64,000 nucleotides of DNA from contig JAAOOA010000010.1 of NCBI GenBank assembly GCA_012861695.1, positions 312,501 through 376,500 of the forward strand, given 5' to 3'. The position numbers and the translations under genes are program-made. Below, in pieces: positions 48,745 through 59,717 of the stretch. Position 1 is the first letter of the stretch. Each line of letters opens with the position of its first letter. This DNA is from Trematomus loennbergii (Eukaryota > Chordata > Actinopteri > Perciformes > Nototheniidae). The notes under the pieces were generated by a model, which saw only the letters and a program-made list of their open reading frames with translations, ran no database searches and had not been told where the DNA came from.

Positions 48745-51573
48745 ACGACCAAATGGGTCGATTGTTCAAGCCCTTATTACGACCAAATATGTTGTTGTTC
48801 AAGCGCTTAATACGACCTATAATTACGTTTTAAAGTTTTCGACCTCTAGTGCTCCCGTTGAATGCAAACGTTACAGAGGGTCGTTTATTCACAAATAACC
48901 CTCTGTAAAATCCTAAATTGTAGGATAGTTTGGCCATTAAAATGCTTTTTGATTAGATTTCTAGCGAGAAGTGTATATTGTACTTTTAGAATCCACTCCA
49001 GTCGATATGTAGGATCTATAGTTTGATAGATATTACGAAGATGATTTGAGGTTGAAAACAGTATTTCCGGTCTCGACGTTTTCATAATAAAACCAATGAT
49101 CAAATGATTTAACAGTGATATCTGCAGTACTCATCCACTAAAAAACATCAGTTTATCCTTGTTAATTATACACATTAATTGGTTTAAATTGTGTACAATG
49201 CTTTTGTGTTTTTCCCATAGGTTTTCTCTTTCGATTCTGAGAGACACATTTCTTTTTTCAGAGGTTTTGATAGGCTAAAACATCGAACTACACCCATAAT
49301 CCTGGATGTTTTAGCCGCAATGCACGTTGGGATATGGTGTTTATGTGATATGAAATCGGAAAACATTTAAAAAAAAAAATAATACTTTATTCCGAGTGTC
49401 TTGCTTTTCTCTTTGAAGTCATCACATAACGGCATTGTAATACACGGTTCGGCTGCATTAAATATTACACATCTGCCGTAGTTCTCTATTTATAGAGCCC
49501 TGATGAGAAGACTTCTGGACAAACTGGAAGAACTGCCGCCAAAACTGAATACGTGACGTGGATCATAAATATATCAGCAATTAAACAACATCTTACATTT
49601 CTTTTCACACAATACGTCTCCTTGCAGTATCAACACTAATTCGGCTGACTTTTATATTTGATCCAATTGGTAGATAGGTTATATTTACACCATAACGGTG
49701 CACAGCTGATAGAAAGGGACTTGTAGTTTTTAAAGATATTACTGATTTACTGAACTACCTTTCCAACTCCTCATGCAGTTGACTGTTACAGGTCTATACA
49801 GGTTCATGGTACAATGCATAAGCTTCAAATCGAGAGACTGAAACTGTATTTTCCTTTACCGTTCTGTTTTAATTTCACAATAAAGTTAATAGTAATATTA
49901 TGTTTGATATTATTATGTTTTATTAACTAGACCACTGGTTTTTTAACCCGCACCGCCTAGTGGTTAAAGCACGTTATTGAATTTAGTTGTTGAATAAGTT
50001 ATATTTGATGAAAACATTTAAATATTAAGAGTAGCCTACATACAAAATAGGGGTCAATGATAGAAATATAGAATAGAAAATATCAAGAAGATACTGTAGT
50101 GATCTCTACAATAAAACAGTTTAGTGCAGGACGTCCAAAGATATTAACAGGAGGATGTGCAAAACAGACAAACTAATAAGGCTGAATTTTACTCAGGTGT
50201 AACTAAAGTCTGATTTAAGGGTTGTTTATATTTCACATCATTAATCAGAATCTGCAAAGTAACAAAAATAAATGTAGTGGAGTAAAAATACCAGGTTAAC
50301 CTCTGAATTGTAGTGGAGTAGAACAAAGTAGTACATGCTGCTGTAACAAAAACATTTCCCAACTTGGGATCAATAAAGTATCTTATCTTATCTTATCTTA
50401 AGATGATCGATGGCTACTGCCATATTTGCAAAATTGCCTCTGAACCTATACAAGTGCATGTTTCAGGCTTATCAATTAACAACAGGAGGGGTCACAGACA
50501 TAAGACCAGCTGTTAAATAAAGCTCTTCTGACCTTAGCTGTCATGTGGGTATATTAATGCTGCCCATTATGGACACAAGCAATTTTCACCCATTTATTAA
50601 TTATATGTTTTAAATTGATAACACCACTGTGTTTCGTATCCCCTAAACCTCCAGGGGTGTAAACAGTTTAATACTGGCAACTTCTAATTGTGGGAAATAC
50701 GAAAACGTCTTTTAAAACTACAATTCCCAGTAGAGACGTGCCATAGAACATGTTGCGAAACACACAATAGCCAGCATGTGTAATTCGGGGGGGGGGGCTG
50801 GGCTGGACCCGTCCAAGTCCAGTTTTGGATAGTCTGCCGTGGTTCCATTCCATTTCAAAGAGCTGTTTGACGCTGGCGTAACCTTGTCGCACTGCCACTC
50901 CAACATCCAATCACAGAGCTTGAGGACTAATCACGGGGTTTGTAAAGCAAGGCGGATGTTGTAGTCCCAAACGATAGCTGGGGATTCTGGGTAGTGTAGT
51001 GTCTTCGGAAACTCTGTAGTGTCTAAACTCCGAAAAAACTATTTGTTTCTCCGAATCGAAGGTTAAAAACACAAAAGCATTGTACACAATTTAAACCAAT
51101 CAATATTGTGTAATTAACAAGGATAAACTGTTGTTTTAGTGGATGAGTAATGCAGATATCACTGTGTAATCATTTGACAGTGAGGGGAATACTTCCGGTT
51201 TTATTATGAAAACTTCGAGACCGGAAATACTGTTTTCACCCACGCTAACTTTACATGGAAGCTGCCCCATATACCTCACCTCAAATCATCTTCGTAATAT
51301 CTATCAAACTATAGATCCTACACATCCACTGGACGTAGATTATAAAAGTACAATATACACTTCTCGCTAGAAATCTAAAAAAAGCATTTTAATGGCCAAA
51401 CTATTCCACAATTTAGGATTTTCCAGAGAGGGTTATTTGTGAATAAACGACCCTCCGGAGCGTTTGCAATCAACGGGAGCATGTTGTTTCTTACACGACC
51501 ACTAGAGGTGCTACACTTTAAAACGTGACTCTGGGTCGTATTTAGCTGCTGAACAATCGACCTATATGGTCGT
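48745..51573. mobile_element. Element B: large palindromic element sharing its core with element A
   Basis: Inverted arms 48745-49270 and about 51020-51573 begin ACGACCAAATGGGTCGATTG and end with the near complement CAATCGACCTATATGGTCGT. No TSD is evident. The core 49880-50945 is homologous to the element A core (43680-44798 plus 47428-47707), including GCCTAGTGGTTAAAGCACGT and a LINE tail, while the arms are unrelated to A's. The right arm has about 40 bp extra near 51240-51280. No transposase. Confidence 0.72.
50338..50403 (+). mobile_element. LINE 3' tail with CTTAT repeats
   Basis: The same fragment as at 44505-44557, with a longer run of CTTAT units. Confidence 0.7.
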
Positions 51574-53491
51574 TTTTTGTAGGGACAGGCTGCTTCTATC
51601 CTCCGATCTTCTTTCCAAACTAGCTCTGACCATTTCTCCCTCCTTCCTTCTTCCCATCTCTCGCCCCAGCACTGGCCTGTGTCTGTGTGCTCAGGGTGGG
51701 GGGTGGGTCATTCATGCGAGAGCAGTCGGAGTGCTTGTGGTCATTATCAGAGCAAAGTTTCAACGTTGCTGCACCAATTAGTTTTGACCCAGAAGGGAAA
51801 GTCTGTAGACTGGGGACAGGCATCGCTCCATCCACAGAAGATTGAGAAGGACACACACCCAGACATACATACACAAATGCAACATCACTTCCATTTGTGT
51901 TGCAGGAGTGTACAGCGCTGTCGCAGCATCTCTCCCTCTCTTGCCCCATATTCTGATTATCCGTATTTCCATCTCAACAGAAGTTTTCTGCTCTGGTGCC
52001 TCCAGACAGACAGGGCCTGTCTTCAGTGACAACCTTCATATCAATCTGGGAGTGAGTATAGGAGGGAGCACCTTCACAGGCACTGGAATCAGATTTATCG
52101 AGGACACAATAATGAACCTATAGGGTGAATGGCTAATAAAATGTTACTTTTTTCTGCTTTTGTCAGTGTGAAGTGCATCTCCATAACATGCTAAATATAC
52201 CCATATAAGCGCAGCAAACACATTGAAGGTGCGATCTCACATGAACTTCTGAATGTTTTTGACCGTGGACAAATGCAGCTCATCACAATGATAGACACTT
52301 ACCAAAAGAATTTCCTGTTAAACTTTCCCCCAAATCTTTGTAATCCAGTCATTTAAATACTTAATAACAAGAGATAACACCAGTAATATTATCAATTTGA
52401 AATCTTTATACTTCTCAGACTGAAGAATACTCTCTGTTTTTGTGCTGCTAGTGCAAGAGGGTACCAGGGGAAGGAGCAGAAAAAGAATATATTTTAAAGT
52501 GTAAAACTGTAGACACACTGATACATCACACTGACCCTAGGCCCGGCAGGGGGTCGAGTTAAGCCTGGCTTCAATAAGGGCTAATTGCAAAAAAATAAGC
52601 AAAGTCAATAATATTAATATACTTGTACCCCCTAAAGTGTGTTGTGATTATGCACAACAGATTGACCCAAAACCAGGATGTGTGTGTGCCTGCATGTAAA
52701 GTCCAGCGGTCTCTTCCTCTCTCTGCGTCCCTGCTGGCAGGCTCCTCTCTGATTTGTTAAGGTAATGATCTAATCTGCGGCCATTAGGGAGAGCAGCCTT
52801 TAGTGTTTAATGTGTGGCCAGGTGGTCCAGCTGCCAAGCTCCACAAATGAAAGACCCGCTTTGCAGTAATGAGTAATGAGCTGTATTTAAAAGCTGCCAT
52901 ACCTGAGCCTCCGCTCGGCCAGGCCTCAATATGGCCGGGTTTAAATGAACAACTTGTATGCTTTTTCAATTCCCCAGATGCTTGGATGAGATGAGGTGAC
53001 TGTAGACAGTGTATTTACACAATCACATGCTCAGAAACATGTGAGGAAAATACTCAGACACACCTCCATTCAGAGGTCAGTGAACATCCCACCTTTGTGA
53101 CTGTTTGGTTACTATGCCATACTTGGCTTATTTATTTGAAAATAAATTGTCCACAGTTTAGGCAATCATTTGCATTTTGTGCTCTCTATATCCAATGGTC
53201 CAACACTACTCATGGTAGTGAGAATCAGCCCACAGAGAGTACAAATATTGCCACTTTTTGGTTAAAACTGCAATTGTTGATACTGACAATGGCAGAAATG
53301 GATTCAGTATCCTCAATTACCCCCAAAACCACTCAAACATTTTCAAATCGCCCAAGTCATTTTATAACTATAGTTACCATATGTAACCCCTCGTTATATC
53401 TCTCACAGGCCCCGATGTATACACGCGCTGTCGTCCAACCACACCGTTCCACCCCACTGCCCCTGACCGACTTTCTGGTTAGCAGCCGCTG
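51574..53491. other. Unique sequence
   Basis: Short frames on both strands at 51620-52120 and 53097-53558 overlap and show no recognisable domain. No transposon ends. Confidence 0.45.
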
Positions 53492-53614
53492 TATGGCAAG
53501 CCATTTGAGTATTTATTCCATATCCTTGATATCAGACGGCAGCTGCCTGGCTCTTTGATGTCACTTGTTAGATATATGGTCAAATATGGCAAGCCATTTG
53601 AGTATTTATTCCAT
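53492..53614. repeat. 30-bp direct duplication around a 63-bp copied segment
   Basis: The 30-mer starting TATGGCAAGCCATTTGAG is exact at 53492-53521 and 53585-53614. The 63 bp between (53522-53584) are a near-identical copy of 55147-55218, differing by one substitution and a 9-bp absence (CACTAGTTG). Confidence 0.92.
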
Positions 53615-53777
53615 TTCAATCAGGAGAGACTTCATTTTGTTTAAAGAACATTTATTGACACATGTCATATGATAAATGTTAAGTCTTTGGGGATTAGACC
53701 CCGATCCTGAAATCGTATATCTAAAGGGGGAAATGCAGCCGTGAGCATATAGGGAACCCCCCGGGGTCTAGACATTG

Positions 53778-54833
53778 GTGATGATCAGTGGCGTCGCCTG
53801 GCCTGGGCATCCGGGGCTTTAGCCCCGAATGTTTTTTCTGTAGCCCCGGACAATTCTCCCTCAATAATATAATACATTAACCATGCTTTACGTGAACCTC
53901 ATAATGACACAAGAGAGGACGGCAGCACTGTAATTTCCCGTGTTCAGTGAATGCAACAGAGGCATGACACCAGACCAATCAGAGAGTTGCATGGAAATAA
54001 ACGTGTGCTTGTGTCATTCAAACTCGGCTCTGTGTGTGTGTGTGGCAATAGCGCATTTAGTGTGATAGAGAGAGAGGGAGAGAGAGGGGGAGAGACGGGG
54101 AGGGAGGGACCGGTGCCAGCATGGACGTGTTGTTAGCATCTGGTTAGCTAGCTGCACTAACGGACATATGGAGCTGTTTGTTCCACAAGAAGCTGGAGGA
54201 GAGTCCTCTCCTCTCAGACTGAGAGACTCAGGTGAGCTAAAGGACTCTCTGAGTGTTTAGATAGTTAACTTTAGTCTAAGTTATCTCAGTGGGTCTCTAA
54301 CGGTTTGGTCACAAATTATTCAAAAGATTATTTCCGCGGCACACCTTCATATGATCATTATAGTTATAAAAAAAATAAGAGAATAAAGGAAAAACAGTTA
54401 TAAAATACTATATGGCAGTAAAACAAGAATAGAGTTTAAATGGGAGTGATTAGTAAAATATCCATAAAGAAAAAGTACATCTGTTTACAGTTCTGCTTCA
54501 TATGGTGTTGAGAGAGGTATCCATAGATCTCTTCATTTTGCTCTCAAAGTGCACCAGATTGATGCTTTTAACTTAAATATTTAAAAAAAATCTTCCCGGG
54601 GGAGCATCCCCCCGGACCCCCCTAGAGGAGGTGAGGTCCCCACTCATAAAAAATACCACTTTACCCCTGCCTATATGCCGTGAGCTGATTATCGAGCATT
54701 CATTGTAACAGTCGCGGGTGTACTGTGTGTGTGTGTGTGGGGAGTGTTGCAGTAAAAATGCCACTGTAGTGCACCGCCACTGTGGGCTAAGCCCCGAATG
54801 TTTTCAGGTCCAGGCGACGCCCCTGGTGATGAT
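53778..54833. mobile_element. hAT non-autonomous element, TSD GTGATGAT (family 5, copy 2)
   Basis: The element runs 53786-54825 with ends CAGTGGCGTCGCCTGG and CCAGGCGACGCCCCTG, flanked by exact GTGATGAT. Subterminal copies of TAGCCCCGAATGTTTT occur near both ends. The interior (TGTTAGCATCTGGTTAGCTA) also matches, inverted, a stretch of hAT family 2 at 8325-8375. No coding sequence. Confidence 0.95.
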
Positions 54834-55175
54834 GCTGAAGATCTGGATTTGATGAGGAGATGGGATGAAGAGGAGGTGTGATGAGGTCTTTGGATTAGCT
54901 CTCCTGGCACTGGATATGATGAAAGGAGGTGGATGGGGAGGAGGCGGCGGCAGCATGACAACCTGAAATCACAGCTGCAGGAGAGAGGAGAACCATTTTA
55001 AAGTTTGGCTGCAGCACAGTGATTGGCTGCTGGAGAATGAGGTGAATGTAATAGGTTATAGACAACGCCGTGATGAGCTGATTATATGCAGCTGCGGAGT
55101 GAATGTATATACCAGTCTTCCTGAAAGAACTTGCGCTGAGCTTCATATCCTTGATATCAGACGGCAGCTGCCTGC
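54834..55175. other. Unique flank of the ACTAGT array
   Basis: No repeats except that 55147-55218 is the parent or sister of the segment copied at 53522-53584. Confidence 0.45.
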
Positions 55176-55658
55176 ACTAGTTGGCTCTTTGATTTCACTT
55201 GTTAGATATATGGTCAAACTAGTTTGGCACTCTGCTTTACTAGTTCAATAAAACATTATACTAGTCACTCTTTTTCAGCAACTAGTGGCACTTTTGTCTG
55301 ACTAGTTACCACATAAGCCTTACTAGTGACGCCAGGAGCAGCACTAGTAGCACCAAAGTCACAACTTGTAAGCCTATTGATGAACTAGTGACCCTCTGAC
55401 CGTACTAGTGACCCTAAAAGTCTTACAAGTTAACTAGTGCGCTGCAAAAGCTCTGACATGTTAACTAGTTACAAAAAAGAAGCAGAACTAGTAAACTAGT
55501 GGCATACATTTGTCTGCACTAGTTAACTAGTAACACCCAGAATCACTCACTAGTTAACTAGTTGACGCCTCTTTTGACCTTACTAGTTAACTAGTGAGAT
55601 ACATTTCAATTCCACTAGTGAACTAGTGAGGCTTAAAATGTTCACTAGTAGTACTAGT
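55176..55658. repeat. Phased array of palindrome ACTAGT, left block
   Basis: Exact ACTAGT starts at 55176, 55218, 55239, 55260, 55281, 55301, 55322, 55343, 55384 and 55404, that is every 20-22 bp or twice that. The two gaps are filled in phase by ACTTGT at 55197 and 55364. From 55425 the motif doubles with an 8-bp offset (form ACTAGTTAACTAGT) and the doublets start at 55425, 55456, 55487, 55518, 55549, 55582, 55614 and 55644, a 30-33 bp period. Spacers of about 17 bp differ from one another. Confidence 0.95.
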
Positions 55659-56100
55659 CAGTGGCGTAGCTGTAGGTGGGCCCGGATGGGCCTGGGCCCA
55701 CCCACATGCACGTCTGGCCCACCCACAGCCAATCAGCGCTTCATAGCGCAGAGCCAGGAAGCCCAGAAGGAAGTGCCACAAACTGCAGTTCATCTAGTGG
55801 CCGACAGGGGATGGATGCAGAAAGGATCCATCCCCATAGACCCCCATAGACCCCCATGTTAAAATGCCCAACTTTACAGCAGAAATAAACATGTTTCTAG
55901 CCTGGATCCAATAAAACTTATTCTGGATATAGTTAGATTCCACCTTCATGACAATGGAATAGGGAGTGCATTTTTTTACCGTGAGTAAATAAGTAAGTAA
56001 AGTAAGTTTTGCCGTGAGTGAAAGTCTTATTTCTTCTTGAGGTCTGCAGTTTAGCGCGTACACATTTGCTGAATATGAAAAGACTCTCAGTGTGTCCACT
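55659..56100. mobile_element. hAT-like left end interrupting the ACTAGT array
   Basis: CAGTGGCGTAGCTGTAGG at 55659 has the form of a hAT terminus and sits right after GTACTAGT. The array resumes at 59129 with CTACTAGT, 7 of 8 identical, consistent with a TSD. However, I see no matching right terminus before 59129, so the extent is unknown and the element may be truncated or rearranged. The 159-codon minus frame crossing here has no recognisable domain. Confidence 0.45.
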
Positions 56101-58274
56101 GTGCGACTGTCGAGGATAAACAACCTGTGGCCGCCGAGCCAGTGATGGGTACCGAGCCCCAGGGCTGAATTATTAACGACCGTGGTACCATTAAGCTCGG
56201 ACGTTATCGGTCTTTTTATCGCTACTGGAGACATGTAAAAAATATATGTCATATGTATGTTCAACACAAACATTACATTGCAGTTTTAGTGTTGCCAACT
56301 CCGTTTCTAATATGCAAAAAGACTGCAAAATGCATTATTTTTAGTATTTTTGATCTTTCCAATCCAGACGAGAGATCTCTCTCTCTCCCTCTTTCACTGC
56401 TAATTATGCTTATGTTCAATTAGTGATCATTAAAATCATTACAGAAGTTTACATATTTACAAAAATATAAAACAAAAGTATTGTTGTAATTATGATCATA
56501 TGACTGTATATCAATTAGGTAAGAACATTGAAGACTTTCTTAAAATTAGAAAGTTGCCTTTGGACTGCAGACAGGAATATAGATCCTCTTTAAAACATTT
56601 TATTAAGCTGCAATTTGAAAGGTGCTTGGATTAGAATAGCACTGTGATAACAGAGTGACATTATTGATGGATAGAAAGAGGAAGTAACCCTCTTCGGATC
56701 ACAGCTTTGAGAGATCGCCGTGACTTCCGTAAATATTAGTCTAAGGCAAAATATGAGAGGTTGTTTATCATACAGATCTATCGTTATCCTGATTTTAAGA
56801 TCTGTCCAGTGTTTCTGCTTTATTCATTTCATGAGCACCGCTTATAAAATGTCCACGATCATATACTTTTGTGTCTCGAGTGCCGTGTTCTCACACACAA
56901 GCATAGGCGGCGCGTGAGGCTCAGGTTTGGGAAGGCTAAATAACTTTTTTTACCTGACGCTGCCCGCCTCCAGCGTCTATAGAAAAGAGATCAACTCAGT
57001 GAAAGCACCGCCTGCTGACCAATCAGAGCTCAGTGCGCGGAGTTTAAATCTATCAAGTCATTTTACAGGATAAAGGAAATACAGTTTAAACTTCCGTATG
57101 CAGAGAAGACGCCGATGTGTCACACTTATCATTCATATCACATCATCAATCAGATCATCAATCATATAATATCATAATATATAATATTTCCTTATCTGAG
57201 TCAGCTTCTTGAGCCGTATCTGGCCGTGCAACACTTACAGTGTCACATACTGTATGCAGAAGTATTATTTTAAGCAACACATTAAGTTGACGAAACACTC
57301 AACTCAAATGTAATTAAAGTCAGATCCACTCGTGTCTTAGACGGGGCAGTATCATAAAACTGTTCTACGCTTTCAAACACTCGGTAGTTTATTTATTTTT
57401 TAACCAGTTGTTCTATATTCACCTTGCAGGTGCAACTATGTGTTTGTATCCTGGATTATATGTTTAAGTCATGGATGTTTAAAGTTCATATTTGTCTAAT
57501 ATTAGTTTACTTTTCATTAATGAAGTATGACGCTGTCAGTACACTTGTCCCGGTTTGTGATTGGTCAAATGTTGCTAACCCCGCCCCTTTCACGTGAACG
57601 TGCTCTCAGCTGGCGAGAGAAACCCTGGCTTGATTTACCGAGTTGATAACCAGCTTCGTAGGACCGCTTAGCGAGATCTCGTTTTTAGGGTTAGTTAAAG
57701 TGGACCTATCATGCTATATTTAAATGATATATTGTAGGGCCATACCTATATAAGGTATATTTATACGTTTCTGTTTTCAAAACCAAACAGATCATGCATT
57801 TTAGCCATGCCTCATTTCGCTCTATGTGCTGTTTGCTGTCTACGGGCTGATTCTGCTGACCACGCCCCCCTGCAGGAGAGGGGAGACGTGCTCTGATCAG
57901 CTGCTGGGCTGTCAGAAGAGGGGGAGAAAAGAGATCTCCGTCCTCCGTGTTTTATTATATAGAGTCGTTATTCATTTGTTTTAAAGCTCAATAATAACAA
58001 AGAAGACCTTTGACCGGCACTTTTCAAATTTTGTCCGGAAGATTTAAACTTTAACGGACATCTTGACCGGCGAAACAAACTGAAACTGAAACTCTGCCGC
58101 ACGGTCCCCTCGTTCCTTGGAAGAGGCGGAGAGGTGGGTGTTTGTCATCTGCTGGTGGACTAACCGGAGAGAATTACAGTGCTTGCCTCGACGGGGAGGG
58201 ATTGCATTGCAGCGGGAGCAAACGCTTGCCTCGGGGAGGGAGAAAGAAAGCCACAGCGGAGAATAAACAGAAGG

Positions 58275-58288
58275 GTAACCATGGTAAC
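58275..58288. promoter_or_regulatory. X-box-like palindrome GTAACCATGGTAAC
   Basis: Identical to the site at 21328-21341 in the sister element. Confidence 0.4.
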
Positions 58289-58456
58289 TATGGGCGGGAA
58301 GTCTTCTTCACTGCTTTTGTGGCAGACTACAGCGCCACTTACAGGCCTGGCATATGTACTACAGCGTCTCCAGCGCTTTCGAGCAATGGCCGGCCGTGGC
58401 CCAACCCCACATTCCCCTGATAGGTGGAGAGTTGGCCCAATAGCCGTAGCGCCACC

Positions 58457-58472
58457 GTCCTGACGTCAGGAC
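58457..58472. promoter_or_regulatory. CRE-like palindrome GTCCTGACGTCAGGAC
   Basis: Identical to the site at 21512-21527 in the sister element. Confidence 0.4.
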
Positions 58473-59130
58473 AGTGTTCAAATCTGGATCAGTTTTTTAT
58501 CAGATCCGTTGCAGCCCCTTTTTTAGAGATTTGGGTATGGAGGAAAATAGAGAGGGTTGTGTTTTCTGACACTTGGTGAGTTCCCTGGAACACCGGGGAC
58601 ACATATTCATGTATAAAAGACGTACAAAAGTGCATTTTGCATGATAGGTCCCCTTTAAGATAACTCAAACATATCCAGGGTCTGTTGAACTGGCTTTGTA
58701 GTACAGGGCACAGGTGGCTGCATAGCAGCGCTAATGTCAAAGACACAAACATTATACATTATATATTTATTTTACCAGGATGCAGTGACACAAATATTTA
58801 GGAAGGCTTAGCCTTCCCTAGCCTACAGTACCCGCCGCCCCTGCACACAAGCATACGCACACTTGCACACTCGCACCAACAAAAACACACACACAAAGTG
58901 GAACAAAGCAGAACAGAAACATGTATTTTTCTAGGAAAAAACACACACTGACTGACTTCCCACGGACAATATTTTAACAGTAGGCACTAAATACCCGACT
59001 GATGCACCTCACTTCTTCGAGACGTTGCTAAAAACGTTGCAGGAGAACGCCCCCTAAGGCTCTCCCTCACAGAGCTGAAGTGACCAATCAGAATCTGGGT
59101 CCCGCCTGCTTCATTTGCATATGGCTGACT

Positions 59131-59427
59131 ACTAGTGAACGTGTTGGCCATATGAACGGTAACTAGTTAACTAGTGGATACATATTGCAGCTTACACGTT
59201 AACTAGTGAAGGCAAAATGTTCATTAGTTAACTAGTTGAAGCCTCTTTGGTCTTACAAGCTGACTAGTGAGGCTCAAAATGTGCACTAGTTAACTAGTGA
59301 GGTCCAAATTGTCCACTAGATGCACTAGTACAATTGTTTTTACCTTTCTAGTTAACTAGTTACACACACTTTATCTCACTGGTTAACTAGTGAAAACCAC
59401 AACTAGTGGGCTGAAAATATCCCTAGT
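59131..59427. repeat. Phased array of palindrome ACTAGT, right block
   Basis: Doublets with an 8-9 bp offset start at 59131, 59162, 59194, 59223, 59255, 59285, 59315, 59347 and 59378, a 29-32 bp period. One member of a doublet is often mutated (ACGTGT, ACACGT, ATTAGT, ACAAGC, ACTAGA, TCTAGT, ACTGGT) but keeps its position. Two single motifs at 59402 and 59422 follow at shorter spacing. Spacers such as GAAGCCTCTTTGGTCTT and GAGGCTCAAAATGTGC are versions of spacers in the left block and in the same orientation, so the two blocks were one array. Confidence 0.93.
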
Positions 59428-59607
59428 TTAAGAAAAAGCCAAAAAAAAAGAAAAGAACTACAGTTACCACAATAGTGTTAAGATACTGTAACATAATAAT
59501 ATAAGGTATAATGCTCAGAGAATACCCAAATTCAATAAATGCGTATACACTCAGAAATGCACATACACAAATATCTGCCCCATCACACATACACGCACGC
59601 ATGTACG

Positions 59608-59608
<1 letters not shown>

Positions 59609-59695
<87 letters not shown>

Positions 59696-59717
59696 CCCAC
59701 ACACACACACACACACA
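59609..59717. repeat. (CA)n microsatellite
   Basis: About 110 bp of CA units with several extra C bases. Confidence 0.98.

Larger units (their letters stand above)
57695..58658. mobile_element. TTAA-type element (family 4, copy 2), complete, nested in hAT
   Basis: TTAA flanks ends AGTGGACCTATCATGC and GCATGATAGGTCCCCT. The 956-bp body lacks coding signal; frames open here are shifted or broken in the copy at 20882. It holds the X-box-like (58275) and CRE-like (58457) palindromes. 57900-58370 is homologous to the interior of the Harbinger-like element at 42112-42987. Confidence 0.9.
56894..58851. mobile_element. hAT element, TSD CACACAAG, carrying a TTAA element
   Basis: The element runs 56902-58843 with ends CATAGGCGGCG and CCGCCGCCCCTG. 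TSD CACACAAG is exact at 56894-56901 and 58844-58851. Inner ends share GGGAAGGCTAAATAA and GGAAGGCTTAGCCTTCCC. A TTAA element fills 57699-58654, leaving under 1 kb of hAT sequence. No transposase. Confidence 0.9.

Noticed and set aside
53680..53775. Short inverted repeat TAGACCCCG / CGGGGTCTA
   Set aside because: Only 9 bp, about 60 bp apart, not linked to any other structure; may be chance.
55794..56273. 159-codon minus frame
   Set aside because: Lies in a hAT-like insertion; no BED, RNase-H-like or hATC motif and no other recognisable domain.
55425..59400. CRISPR-like pattern: 14-bp repeats separated by different 17-bp spacers
   Set aside because: The genome is a vertebrate's, the repeats are short self-palindromes, and spacers recur in diverged form; no cas genes exist. 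It is a higher-order satellite-like array.
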